This document shows, piece by piece, positions 16,381 through 24,643 of a stretch of 64,000 nucleotides of DNA (the first letter of the stretch is position 1; each line of letters opens with the position of its first letter). Source of the stretch: Nocardia sp. XZ_19_385 (GTDB lineage Bacteria > Actinomycetota > Actinomycetes > Mycobacteriales > Mycobacteriaceae). The stretch is taken from contig NZ_JACVEE010000003.1 in the NCBI RefSeq assembly GCF_015355755.1, positions 186,001-250,000 on the forward strand, in the 5' to 3' direction. The notes below the pieces were generated by a model. It was not told where the DNA came from, made no database searches, and worked only from the letters and a program-made list of their open reading frames with translations. The translations under genes were made by a program, and so were the position numbers.

Positions 16381-18162
16381 TCAGCTGTCCATGATGTGCG
16401 GCAGACCTTTTCGGAATCGGTCGGCGTCGAGCTGCTTGATCGGTTCGAAGGCGGGCAGCGAAACCAGGGGGTGGATCGGGACTCGCGGCGCCGGATCGTC
16501 CGCGGCGTCGAGCACGGCGTTGGCGACCGCGCGGCCGGATTCGTTGGCGCCCTCCATGGTCGCCAGGTCGATGTGCGAGCGCACGTGGTCGCCGCCGAAG
16601 AACAGGTTCGGGACCGCGCAGTGCGCGTGCGGGCGATTGTCGTAGGAGCCGACGGAGTTGACCAGCAGCGGGGTCTCGTTGTGGATTCCGCCCGCGGACC
16701 ACGTGACACCAGGGTCGAGGTGCCAGGAGTGGATGTCCCCGTCGTGCAGCCAGTCGGTGGAGGTGTTGAGCCAGCGCTTCAGCTGCGCCCAGACTTCGGC
16801 GGCGATTTCCGCGGCCGTGCAGTCCTTGGCGATCTTGCCGTAGCGGATGCCGGGGGAATCCCAGTCCGAGACATCGACCGACAGGCATTCGCGCACGGTG
16901 CCGTCGCCGTAGCGGGCCGCGAAGTCGCCGCGCCACATCGGCGCCTGCCGCAGTGCGGTGATCGCCCAAGGGGATCCGAGGGCGGCGATGTGTCCCTGCG
17001 GTAGGCGAGTCGACTGCCGCAGGTAGTACTGGATGCCGACCATCCAGTCGGTTGTCAGGGCGGGCATGCCCGCCAGGTGCGGGTCGGCGTCGAGGATGTC
17101 GCCGGTCAGCAGGGGAACGGTCTTGTCGACGGGCATGGCGCACACGTACCAGTCGGCCTGGACCGTCCTCGTGCCGCCGGAGCCCGCGACGGTCACCCCG
17201 GCGATCACGCCGTCCCGCAGGTGGAGTCGGGTCGCGCGCTGCCCCATGACGAAAACCACTCCGCGAGACCGCAGATAGGTGACCCAGGGATCGATCCAGG
17301 CCTCGTTGGTCGGCCCGCTCAGGATCCGATCCACGCCGCCGCTGAACTGGGGGATCAGCCCGGAACCGGCCAGCACGAGCGCCTCGCCGATGGTGCCGAT
17401 GGTGCGTGCCGAACTCACGTGTGGTTTCGCGGCGACGGTGATCCGGGTCAGCGCGTTCACCAGGTACTCGCGGTAGGCCGCGGACTTGCCGTGCGCCTGC
17501 AGCATCGCCTCCCACGTCACGTATTCCCATTGGCCGTAACGACGTTCGTTCGAGGAGGTGAACCACACGGCCATCTGCCGGGCGAAGAACGCCAGCTCCA
17601 GCGGGGGTAGTTGCGGGATGAAGCTGAACGCGGTGATGATCGCCGTCTGGAGTAGTTCCGGGGTGAGGTGCCGCAGGCCGGTCAGCTCGACGGGCGCGAA
17701 GATCGGTGGCAGATCGCGAAATCCGGCGATGGCGCCGTCGACCCGGACCAGATTTCCGGCGACGCCATCGGCATTGCCGGGGAACGGGATTCGGCGCATC
17801 GTGTCCGGAATGTTCTGGTAGCAGCCGGGGAAGAATCGGAAGCCGTGTTCGCCGGGCAGGTCCGCGCGTCCGTCGGTTCCGGTGCCGGGAACCCCCATGC
17901 TGCGGGCCTTGCCACCGAGGTAGAACGGCTCGTAAACCGTTACTTCGTACCCTCTTTCGATCAACTCGTGCGCCGCCGACAGCCCGGCGACGCCGCCGCC
18001 GAAGATCGCGACCGAGCGGCCGGTGGTGTGCAGGGCCGGCGCTTGCGGCTGGGCGTGGGCCTGTCCCGCGAACAGGCCGGGCGCGGCGCCCAGGATGAGC
18101 GCGCCGCGCAGCACGTCGCGTCTGCTGAGATCGAGGCCGGACGCGGGTCGGGGATCGGGCAT
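16381..18162 (-). CDS. FAD-dependent amine-oxidase/phytoene-desaturase-like protein with Tat signal
   Basis: A 593-residue flavoprotein. The N-terminus has a twin-arginine signal (LSRRDVLRGALILGAAPGLF) ending in an AHA-type cleavage site. The FAD-binding motif VAIFGGGVAGLSAAHELIERGYEVTVYE follows, then GGKARSMG and GEHGFRFFPG, which are typical of desaturases of the phytoene/hydroxysqualene type. The C-terminal FAD motif is LFFGGDHVRSHIDLATMEGANESGRAVAN. Export by Tat implies action at the outer membrane face or in the periplasm-like space. It is 2 nt downstream of the other FAD gene, so both form an operon. Substrate, perhaps an isoprenoid, is inferred. Confidence 0.85.
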   Translation of the reverse strand: MPDPRPASGLDLSRRDVLRGALILGAAPGLFAGQAHAQPQAPALHTTGRSVAIFGGGVAGLSAAHELIERGYEVTVYEPFYLGGKARSMGVPGTGTDGRADLPGEHGFRFFPGCYQNIPDTMRRIPFPGNADGVAGNLVRVDGAIAGFRDLPPIFAPVELTGLRHLTPELLQTAIITAFSFIPQLPPLELAFFARQMAVWFTSSNERRYGQWEYVTWEAMLQAHGKSAAYREYLVNALTRITVAAKPHVSSARTIGTIGEALVLAGSGLIPQFSGGVDRILSGPTNEAWIDPWVTYLRSRGVVFVMGQRATRLHLRDGVIAGVTVAGSGGTRTVQADWYVCAMPVDKTVPLLTGDILDADPHLAGMPALTTDWMVGIQYYLRQSTRLPQGHIAALGSPWAITALRQAPMWRGDFAARYGDGTVRECLSVDVSDWDSPGIRYGKIAKDCTAAEIAAEVWAQLKRWLNTSTDWLHDGDIHSWHLDPGVTWSAGGIHNETPLLVNSVGSYDNRPHAHCAVPNLFFGGDHVRSHIDLATMEGANESGRAVANAVLDAADDPAPRVPIHPLVSLPAFEPIKQLDADRFRKGLPHIMDS

Positions 18163-18164
18163 GG

Positions 18165-19565
18165 CTAGCTCCTGGGAACGGGACCGCACGCCTGCGCGGA
18201 TGGTCGGGGTGCAGGCGCGGGAGCAGGGGAGAGCGGAATCGCCTGGGCGGCGGCGCGAGCTTGCAGCCATTCGGCGGCGGCGTCGCGGATTTCCTGGCCC
18301 AGGTTCACCAGAACATCGGCGGGTGCGCCGCGCAGCAAGGCGCGCGCGGTCAGCGCGGTGACCCGGGCGGGCGTCAGGATCTCTTTGGGTGTCGTTGTGC
18401 GGGAGAAGATTTCGGTGGCGGCCAACGCGAGGGCGGCCTCGTGCTGGGCGGCGCGATAGAGCTCGATCTCCAACGGCCGCATCGGTTCGGCGCGGGCCAG
18501 TCGATTGGTCCATTGGTACATGTCCAGGCATTCACCGGCTCGTGCGCGCTCCCATTCCAGCGTGGTGCGATCGAGCGCGGCCGGATCGTCGAGAACCGGC
18601 GCCACCGCTTCGCCGAGCAGGCGGCCGTAGCGCAGGGCATCTCGAATCCCCTGGGCGGTAACGGGATCCTTGAAATGACCCGAATCGCCGGGCAGCGCCC
18701 AGCCCGGCCCGGACGAGCGCCGGAAATAGGAGACGATGCCGGTGGCAGCGCGCACCCGGCCGACCCTGGTGCAGCCTTCCAGCCGCGTCGCGAGCGCGGG
18801 CAGGCGGTCGAGCGCTGCCAGATACCGGGTTTCGGCACGTCCGGGTTCGGCAGGTGCGGCGGGCGGCTGCACCAGGCTCAGCACCAGCCCGTCGTCGCAG
18901 GGGAACGCGGTGCCGAGGTCGGCGCCCGCACGCCACTGGGCTGCGATGTGGCGCTGCGTGGAACCGGCGTCGCGCCAGTAGGCGAAATAGCAGTCCCGGC
19001 CGCTCGGGGCGCTCAGGTACGGCTGGTCGGCGCCGACCAGCCGGGCGACGGTACTGCGCCGGCCGTCCGCGCCGATCACCAGCGGGGCCCGCAGTTCCAC
19101 GGTCGCGCCCGCGCGGTCGGTGTACCGGACGCCGGCGACGCGTCCACTGTCCCATACGATTTCGCCGACCTTCGCGCGCTCCCGTATTTCGGCGCCCGCC
19201 GATCGGGCGGTGTCGACGAGCGCGGCGTCCAGGCCGGGTCTGCGCACGCACAGCGCGTAATCGATGGCGTCGACCGGGCTGAACCGCGAGGTGACGCAGA
19301 ATCCCGAGCCGCCCGCACGAGCGAGGGTCAGGTGCGGTGCGCCCAGGTGCTCGACGGCCGCGGCGGCTCCCAGCGGACCCAGTTCCGCGACTCCGGCGGG
19401 CCACAGCAGATGTGTCGACACCGTGTCGGACGGGAATCGCGCGCTGTCCAAACCGATTACCCGCCGCCCGGCCCGGGCGAGTGCGATGGCGGCGGCGGAT
19501 CCGGCACAGCGCGTGCCGACCACGATCGCATCCACCTGCTCGACGGCGTTCGTGACACCCCGCAC
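18165..19565 (-). CDS. FAD-dependent monooxygenase / geranylgeranyl-reductase-like oxidoreductase
   Basis: About 466 residues of a PHBH-fold flavoprotein: DAIVVGTRCAGSAAAIALARAG (dinucleotide-binding motif), DTVSTHLLWPAGVAEL, VIGADGRRSTVARLVGA (the DG motif) and ALPGDSGHFKDPVTAQGIRDAL (the second FAD contact, GD). The nearest relatives I recognise are actinobacterial 'NAD(P)/FAD-dependent oxidoreductases' near geranylgeranyl reductase. The start GTG 19565 is preferred over ATG 19673 because the longer frame would run through the TetR-type palindrome at 19626-19642; this remains uncertain. First gene of a two-gene operon. Confidence 0.83.
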   Translation of the reverse strand: MRGVTNAVEQVDAIVVGTRCAGSAAAIALARAGRRVIGLDSARFPSDTVSTHLLWPAGVAELGPLGAAAAVEHLGAPHLTLARAGGSGFCVTSRFSPVDAIDYALCVRRPGLDAALVDTARSAGAEIRERAKVGEIVWDSGRVAGVRYTDRAGATVELRAPLVIGADGRRSTVARLVGADQPYLSAPSGRDCYFAYWRDAGSTQRHIAAQWRAGADLGTAFPCDDGLVLSLVQPPAAPAEPGRAETRYLAALDRLPALATRLEGCTRVGRVRAATGIVSYFRRSSGPGWALPGDSGHFKDPVTAQGIRDALRYGRLLGEAVAPVLDDPAALDRTTLEWERARAGECLDMYQWTNRLARAEPMRPLEIELYRAAQHEAALALAATEIFSRTTTPKEILTPARVTALTARALLRGAPADVLVNLGQEIRDAAAEWLQARAAAQAIPLSPAPAPAPRPSAQACGPVPRS

Positions 19566-19625
19566 CCGTCGAATTGCGGTGTGGGAGCTGCGTATTCGAT
19601 CATGGTTGCTCTCGGTCACTATGTC

Positions 19626-19642
19626 TCGGACACTGTGTCCGA
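19626..19642. promoter_or_regulatory. 17-nt palindrome, likely TetR operator
   Basis: TCGGACAC-T-GTGTCCGA is a perfect palindrome with a one-base centre. It lies in the divergent region between the FAD operon and the tetR gene, 61 nt ahead of the proposed oxidoreductase start and 113 nt ahead of the TetR start, the usual place for an autoregulatory TetR site. Confidence 0.7.
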
Positions 19643-19719
19643 TGGTGAGCGCACCGCGGTCGAATGTCAACACCTGTCTGGGTCAGATGGCGGCCGGGTG
19701 TGGAAGGCGAAGGAGCACA

Positions 19720-19767
19720 ATGGCAGCCATGGCGGACTCGACACCGGACCTCCGATGCCCTCGCTGA
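19720..19767 (+). CDS. 15-codon leader ORF overlapping the tetR start
   Basis: ATG 19720 follows AAGGAG with a 6-nt gap and encodes MAAMADSTPDLRCPR. It stops 10 nt inside the TetR gene, in another frame. Such an arrangement can couple re-initiation to the downstream start. It may be only a chance frame. Confidence 0.3.
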   Translation: MAAMADSTPDLRCPR

Positions 19768-20396
19768 CCCGCGCCGCGCGCCCCGCTCGGCCGCCGGACG
19801 ACGATCGCCGCACCGATCTGGAGCGGCGAGTGCTCGGCGCGCTCGAACAGCTGCTGGCCGAAGGCATTCCGTTCACCGAGATCGCCGTACAGCGCATCGC
19901 GACGGCCGCTGGGATCGCGCGGTCGACCTTCTATCGCTATTTTCCAGACAAGAGTCAGCTGCTCATCCGCATGGCCGAGCTGGCCACCACCGACCTGTTC
20001 GGCGCGGCCGAATTGTGGTGGCGCGCAGACCACACCGACGAGCAGGCCGGTGTGGTCGTGGCAATGCGGGCGATGATCACGGGATTCCGTGAGCACCGCT
20101 ACCTGTTGCTCGCACTCAGCGAAGTGTCCGCCTACGACCGGGATGTCGGCGCGTATTGGCGGGCGCGAGTGGCCATGTTCCTCGGCCTGGTCCGCGAGCG
20201 GCTCGAAGCCGACAAGCGCACCGGCCAGGTCAGCGCCGAGTTGGATGCCGCCGCAACGGCACTGGTATTGGCTTCGATGGTGGAGCGTACGATCGCGGTG
20301 AATTTCTCCGCTGCCGCCCCGGTGGCCGACGAGGTACTCGCCGAGGCGCTCGGTCGCGCGATCTGGCTCACGGTCTACGGTGACGCCCCCGCGTGA
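19755..20396 (+). CDS. TetR family transcriptional regulator
   Basis: A 213-residue regulator. The helix-turn-helix is FTEIAVQRIATAAGIARSTFYRYFPDKSQLLIRM, followed by a mostly helical ligand domain ending in VADEVLAEALGRAIWLTVYGD. I use ATG 19755; the frame stays open upstream and GTG 19699 is an alternative. No good ribosome site precedes 19755 directly: the strong GAAGGAG at 19708-19714 instead serves a 15-codon frame at 19720-19767 that overlaps the TetR start, so TetR translation may be coupled to it. It likely represses the divergent FAD operon through the 17-nt palindrome. Confidence 0.87.
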   Translation: MPSLTRAARPARPPDDDRRTDLERRVLGALEQLLAEGIPFTEIAVQRIATAAGIARSTFYRYFPDKSQLLIRMAELATTDLFGAAELWWRADHTDEQAGVVVAMRAMITGFREHRYLLLALSEVSAYDRDVGAYWRARVAMFLGLVRERLEADKRTGQVSAELDAAATALVLASMVERTIAVNFSAAAPVADEVLAEALGRAIWLTVYGDAPA

Positions 20397-20403
20397 GGTG
20401 GCG

Positions 20404-20595
20404 TTATGCCTTGTGCGGCAGGATGTTCAGAACTAGGGCGAGCCCGATGGCGAGGCTGGCGCAGGCAGCGAGGGTAACGCCGGTTGACCGCGTGATGGCG
20501 GCGATTCCAGCCGAGAAGGCCAGGCAGGTCGAAGATGCCAGAACTGCGGTCCCCGGTTCCATACCGGCAATCCGGGTGGGTCGGTGATCCGTCAT
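20404..20595 (-). CDS. Small membrane protein, 63 residues
   Basis: The frame opens at ATG 20595 and predicts two membrane helices: about residues 16-34 (AVLASSTCLAFSAGIAAIT) and 40-59 (VTLAACASLAIGLALVLNIL), with a short polar N-terminus (MTDHRPTRIAGMEPG) and a basic C-terminus. I see no ribosome site of good quality. No family is recognised. It is convergent with tetR and divergent from the amidase gene. Confidence 0.5.
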   Translation of the reverse strand: MTDHRPTRIAGMEPGTAVLASSTCLAFSAGIAAITRSTGVTLAACASLAIGLALVLNILPHKA

Positions 20596-20699
20596 AGTCT
20601 GTTAGTACCCACTGCTCGTTGTTATGAAACCGTGATGGCGTATCGAGGGTAAGGTGATCCGGCCGTAATGGTCCGGACCGGAGAAGCGGGTCGCTGAAT

Positions 20700-22094
20700 A
20701 TGAAGGACATGCACGAGATCGTGGCTGCCGGAGTGCGAGAGCAGCGGGAGCTGCTGGACCGGGGGGAGATCTCGGCCGCGGAGCTGGTAGAGGCCACCCT
20801 GCAACGGATCGGCGAGTCCGACCTCAACGCCTTCAGTACCGTGCTGCGCGACCGCGCGCGGGCCGAAGCCGCCGAGCGCGACCGGGAACGCGCCGCGGGC
20901 GCGGACCTGGGTCCGCTGCACGGCATCCCGATCGCGGTGAAGGAAGAACTCGACCTGGCCGGCGAGGTCACGACGTTCGGCACCCGCGCCAATCACCGGC
21001 CGGCCACCGCCGATTCGGAGGTGGTGCGGCGGCTGCGGGCGGCCGGTGCGGTGATCGTCGGGAAGACGGCGATGCCGGAATTCGGGCAGTGGCCCTTCAC
21101 TGAATCCACCACGCACGGCGTCACTCGGAATCCTTGGGACCGCACCCGTTCGACCGGCGGTTCCAGCGGTGGCTCCGCCGCAGCCGTGGCGGCCGGGCTG
21201 GTGCCGGTCGCGATCGGCGGCGACGGTGGTGGGTCGATCCGCATTCCGGCGGCCTGCTGTGGCTTATTCGGCTTGAAGACGCAGCGCGGACGGGTGCCGA
21301 CCGCGCCTCACGAACACCTCTGGTGGGCACTGGGCGTCGTGGGCCCGCTGACGCGCACCGTCTACGACAGCGCCCTCGTCTACGACGTGATCCGCGGCAG
21401 CACACCGCGTGATCGTTTCCACGCACCGGACCCGATCATGTCCTTCGTCGCGGCTGCCTCGCGGCCGAGCGCCGGGCTTCGCATCGGCTACAGCACGAAA
21501 TCGCCGACGCCCCTGGCAAAACCGGATCCCCAGCATGTCCAGGCCGTGCTCGACACCGCCGAACTGCTGGCGAGCCTGGGCCATTCGGTCTTCGAGATCG
21601 ACCCGCACTACCCGGACCCGACCTCGGCCTTCCTGCCGCAGTTCTTCGGCGGCGTCCGCGCCGAGGCCGAACTCGTCGACGACCCGAAGCTGCTGGAGCG
21701 CCGCACCCGCGAAACCGTCGCCCTCGGTGCCTGGGCGCGCCGACCGGTCATCGAGCGGGCCATACGCCACGGAGAAGCGCTGGCCCACAAGGTCGATCGT
21801 CTCTTCGAGAGCTGCGATCTGCTGCTGACACCCACCATCGCGATCCGTCCGCCCCGCGTCGGTGTGCTCGACGGCGCGGGCAGCGTCCGCGCCCTCCTGC
21901 GCTCGATGCCGATGGTCGCCTACACCGGCATGTGGAACGTCACCGGCCATCCGGCGGCCTCCGTTCCCGCCGGAGTCGGCACCGACGGCTTGCCGCTCGC
22001 GGTCCAGCTCGTCGGCCCGTCGAATGGCGAAACCACGATTCTGTCGGTGGCCGCGCAGCTGGAAGAGGCTCGGCCGCAACCACGTCCGTTCTGA
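20700..22094 (+). CDS. Amidase (amidase signature family)
   Basis: A 464-residue amidase-signature hydrolase. The Ser-cisSer-Lys catalytic set is visible: Lys in [11 protein letters not shown] near residue 81 and the serines in the Gly/Ser-rich [19 protein letters not shown] block near residue 155, followed by [22 protein letters not shown]. These enzymes hydrolyse amides to acid and ammonia; length and order match actinobacterial AmiB/AmiC-type enzymes. ATG 20700 or ATG 20709 could be used. It has its own promoter region and is convergent with the arsenic operon. Confidence 0.92.
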   Translation: MKDMHEIVAAGVREQRELLDRGEISAAELVEATLQRIGESDLNAFSTVLRDRARAEAAERDRERAAGADLGPLHGIPIAVKEELDLAGEVTTFGTRANHRPATADSEVVRRLRAAGAVIVGKTAMPEFGQWPFTESTTHGVTRNPWDRTRSTGGSSGGSAAAVAAGLVPVAIGGDGGGSIRIPAACCGLFGLKTQRGRVPTAPHEHLWWALGVVGPLTRTVYDSALVYDVIRGSTPRDRFHAPDPIMSFVAAASRPSAGLRIGYSTKSPTPLAKPDPQHVQAVLDTAELLASLGHSVFEIDPHYPDPTSAFLPQFFGGVRAEAELVDDPKLLERRTRETVALGAWARRPVIERAIRHGEALAHKVDRLFESCDLLLTPTIAIRPPRVGVLDGAGSVRALLRSMPMVAYTGMWNVTGHPAASVPAGVGTDGLPLAVQLVGPSNGETTILSVAAQLEEARPQPRPF

Positions 22095-22100
22095 GCGCCC

Positions 22101-22505
22101 TCAGTTCGGCAGCAGCTCGCCGATCAATTCCTCGACCCGCTTCTTGATCTCGTCACGGATCGGCCGCACTGCCTCGACACCCTGACCCGCGGGGTCGTCG
22201 AGCACCCAATCGCGGTAGCTGACGCCGGGAAAATACGGGCAGGCGTCCCCGCAGCCCATGGTGATCACCACGTCGGAGCTCTGCACCGTGTCCGCGGACA
22301 GGATTTTCGGTGACTGATCGGCGATATCGATGCCGACCTCCGACATCGCCTGTACCGCGGCGGGATTCACCGACTCGGCGGGCGCGCTGCCCGCGGAGCG
22401 GACCTCGATCCGATCGCCCGCGAGGTGGGTGAGGAAGCCTTGAGCCATTTGGGAGCGCCCGGCGTTGTGGACACAGACGAACAGGACACTGGGCTTGGAA
22501 GCCAT
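22101..22505 (-). CDS. arsC: Arsenate reductase, low-molecular-weight phosphatase type
   Basis: A 134-residue protein with the LMW-phosphatase P-loop CVHNAGRS (Cys11) right after the first strand, SAGSAP, a GCGDACPYFPG loop with further cysteines and the DWVLDDPAG aspartate motif. It reduces arsenate to arsenite; actinobacterial members use mycothiol or thioredoxin. ATG 22505 is the family start. It is the third gene of arsR-aqpS-arsC, and the arsenite it forms would leave through the channel encoded just upstream. Confidence 0.92.
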   Translation of the reverse strand: MASKPSVLFVCVHNAGRSQMAQGFLTHLAGDRIEVRSAGSAPAESVNPAAVQAMSEVGIDIADQSPKILSADTVQSSDVVITMGCGDACPYFPGVSYRDWVLDDPAGQGVEAVRPIRDEIKKRVEELIGELLPN

Positions 22506-22533
22506 GGCGGATAACGCCTTTCGGTAGAGCGGG

Positions 22534-23262
22534 TCAGTGCTGCGCGGGTTGGTCGTGGCCGACCACGACATGGTCCGCGTGGTCGCCGGTATCGGGATAG
22601 AGGGCGATGATCAAGGCCAATCCGGCTCCGGCGCCGAGGATTTGGGCGGCGATGAAGGCCGGGGCCGACGTCGGGGCGATACCGGCGAAGGTGTCGGTGA
22701 AGACCCGGCCGATCGTGACGGCCGGGTTGGCGAAGGACGTGGAACTGGTGAACCAGTACGCGGCCCCGATCCACGCGGCGACCGCGACCGCCGACAGCGC
22801 CGCGCGACCGCTGCGGGCGAGCGCGAAGATCACCATGAGCAGGCCCGCGGTGGCGATGAATTCGCCGATCAGGTGGCCGCTGGTGATGCGGTGGTGGGTG
22901 GAGATCTGCAGTGCGGGCAGGTCGAACATGGCGTTGGCCAGGATCGATCCGAGGATGCCGCCGCCGATCTGCGCGCCGATGTAGGACGCGAGTTCGACGG
23001 GGGCCAGGCCGGTGCCGCGGCGGCGGCCCGCCAACCAGTCGGCGGCCGAGACGACCGGGTTGAAATGTGCGCCGGAGATCGGTCCGAAGACCAGGATCAG
23101 CACCGCCAAGCCGAATACGGTGGCGGTCGAGTTCTCCAGCAGTTGCAGGCCGACGTCACCGGCCGAGAGTTGCTGGGCGGCGATGCCGGAGCCGACCACG
23201 ACGGCTACCAGCAGCGCGGTGCCGATGAACTCGGCGAGAATCCGGCGTGCCAGCGGGCTCAC
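22534..23262 (-). CDS. aqpS: MIP family channel (aquaglyceroporin, arsenite exit channel)
   Basis: A 242-residue aquaporin-fold channel with six helices. The two half-helix motifs are GAHFNPVVS (first, NPV in place of NPA) and SFANPAVTIG (second, NPA). The order arsR-aqpS-arsC matches the Sinorhizobium meliloti ars operon, in which AqpS lets out arsenite made by ArsC. No ArsB or Acr3 pump gene is present in this operon. The GTG start at 23262 overlaps the arsR stop by 4 nt. Confidence 0.88.
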   Translation of the reverse strand: MSPLARRILAEFIGTALLVAVVVGSGIAAQQLSAGDVGLQLLENSTATVFGLAVLILVFGPISGAHFNPVVSAADWLAGRRRGTGLAPVELASYIGAQIGGGILGSILANAMFDLPALQISTHHRITSGHLIGEFIATAGLLMVIFALARSGRAALSAVAVAAWIGAAYWFTSSTSFANPAVTIGRVFTDTFAGIAPTSAPAFIAAQILGAGAGLALIIALYPDTGDHADHVVVGHDQPAQH

Positions 23263-23630
23263 TGGGCGGCGCCCGTCGGCAACGCGATGTCGAGCAGCCG
23301 TGACAGCTGCGCCAACGCGGCGGGTTCCACCCGGTAGTAGACCCAGGTTCCGCGCCGTTCGCTGGACAGCAGCCCGGCTTCGCGCAGCACCTTCAGGTGG
23401 TGGGAGATCGTCGGCTGGGTGAGGTCGATGCCCGCGGAGAGGTCGCAGACACAGGCTTCCCCGCCGTCCCGGCTGGCGATGGCGCTCAGCAAACGCAAGC
23501 GGACCGGATCCGACAGCGCCTTGAACACACCGGCCAACTCGGTGGCGGCTTCGGCGGTGAGTGGCTCACGCACCATCGGTGCCGGAGAACACCCTTGCGC
23601 AGGTGTCACCGAGAGCTCTGACTTCGACAT
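23259..23630 (-). CDS. arsR: ArsR family metalloregulator
   Basis: A 123-residue winged-helix repressor: LSDPVRLRLLSAIAS, then EACVCDLSAGIDLTQPTISHHLKVLREAGLL with the ArsR cysteine pair Cys60 and Cys62 in the helix leading into recognition, and RGTWVYYRVEP as the wing. The cysteines would bind As(III) and release DNA. It is the first gene of arsR-aqpS-arsC. Confidence 0.92.
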   Translation of the reverse strand: MSKSELSVTPAQGCSPAPMVREPLTAEAATELAGVFKALSDPVRLRLLSAIASRDGGEACVCDLSAGIDLTQPTISHHLKVLREAGLLSSERRGTWVYYRVEPAALAQLSRLLDIALPTGAAQ

Positions 23631-23702
23631 GCGTCTATATTGACGGATATCGAATCAGAGAGCAAGCAAACAGCTGGTGAACCGAGAGCTTTCGCCCAGA
23701 GG

Positions 23703-24542
23703 TCAGCAAGCGCCGGAGCGTCGTTCGATCAGCACGGTGTCGTGCCAGATGCCGTCGCGCTCGGCGATGCGTTCGCGAACACCGACTGTGCGGAAACCGG
23801 CACCGTGGTGCAGCGCGATGCTGGCGCGGTTCTCGGTGAAGATCGAGGATTGCAGCGTCCAGAGGCCGGCCTCGTCCGCGGCGTTGACCTGCTTGTGCAG
23901 CAAGGCTTTTCCGACGCCGCGACCGCGCCGGCCATCGGCGACGTACACCGAGGTCTCGGCCACACCCGAGTAGCAGCTGCGGGTCGACACCGGGCCGAGC
24001 GCGGCCCAACCGGCGATTTCGCCGTCGATCTCGGCGACCCACCGGTGGTCGGGCAGCCAGTGCGCGTCCAGGCTCGCGCGGCTGGGGACGGTGGTTTCGA
24101 AGGTGGCGATGCCGGTCGCGAGGCCCTCGGCGTAGATGCGCCGGACCGCACTCCAATCCTCGGAGTGCAGGGCGCGGACGGTGACGTCGTCCGGTACATC
24201 CTCCGGGCAGCATGGTCGCGGCGCGAGCAGGCCCATCACCGCGTCGGCGGCGTGCGGGAGACCCGCGCAGCAGGCTTGGTTCACCGTCACGATGGTGGCG
24301 GTGCCCTCTTTCTGCAACCGCACGAAGCCGACGTCGGCGAGCTTGCGCAGGTGATGCGAAGTAGTCGACTGGCTGGTGCCGAGGATCTGGGTCAGCGCGC
24401 CGACGGTGATCCCCTTCGGCGTCGTCGCCACCGCGTGCAGCAGCCGGACCCGCACCGGTTCGGCCAGGCAGGCGAACCACTCGGCGTAGGTGCTGGCTTC
24501 GCCGGTGGGCAGGATCTGGGCTTGCGGCAGTGCGGTGCGCAT
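23703..24542 (-). CDS. ArsR regulator fused to ArsN-type GNAT acetyltransferase
   Basis: A 279-residue fusion. Residues about 1-105 form an ArsR winged helix (ACLAEPVRVRLLHAVATTPK, LGTSQSTTSHHLRKLADVGF) with a C-terminal cysteine cluster (NQACCAGLP, PRPCCPED). Residues about 115-275 form a GNAT domain of the phosphinothricin/ArsN1 kind: VRRIYAEGLATGIATFETTVPS, SVYVADGRRGRGVGKALLHK (acetyl-CoA loop) and GAGFRTVGVRERI. ArsN1 proteins acetylate the arsenic antibiotic arsinothricin. The fusion would sense arsenic and detoxify it with one chain. ATG 24542 is preferred; ATG 24581 would place ArsR boxes inside the gene. Confidence 0.88.
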   Translation of the reverse strand: MRTALPQAQILPTGEASTYAEWFACLAEPVRVRLLHAVATTPKGITVGALTQILGTSQSTTSHHLRKLADVGFVRLQKEGTATIVTVNQACCAGLPHAADAVMGLLAPRPCCPEDVPDDVTVRALHSEDWSAVRRIYAEGLATGIATFETTVPSRASLDAHWLPDHRWVAEIDGEIAGWAALGPVSTRSCYSGVAETSVYVADGRRGRGVGKALLHKQVNAADEAGLWTLQSSIFTENRASIALHHGAGFRTVGVRERIAERDGIWHDTVLIERRSGAC

Positions 24543-24551
24543 GGAGCCAGT

Positions 24552-24630
24552 ATATCGATCAGAATCGATGGTTGCATTCATCGACCCCAGTCGATACTCT
24601 CAATTCCAGTCAATCGATGAGTATCGATGA
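24552..24630. promoter_or_regulatory. Three ATCGAT-type ArsR boxes in divergent ars promoter
   Basis: The short divergent region has repeated half-sites: ATCGATCAGAATCGAT (near 24554), CATCGA-N5-GTCGATACTC (near 24580) and TCAATCGATGAGTATCGATG (24610-24629). This is the pattern bound by ArsR/SmtB-family repressors. Repression of both the fusion gene and arsO is likely. Confidence 0.7.
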
Positions 24631-24643
24631 AAGAAGGATTGCG

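Noticed and set aside
16381..19565. Assignment of the two FAD genes as crtI/crtY carotenoid biosynthesis genes
   Set aside because: No phytoene synthase or GGPP synthase gene is nearby, and the Tat signal argues against a standard CrtI.
18261..20396. A 711-codon plus-strand frame that would fuse the TetR gene to a long N-terminal extension
   Set aside because: The extension is antisense to the FAD monooxygenase gene and crosses the TetR palindrome; only the last 213 codons look like a protein family.
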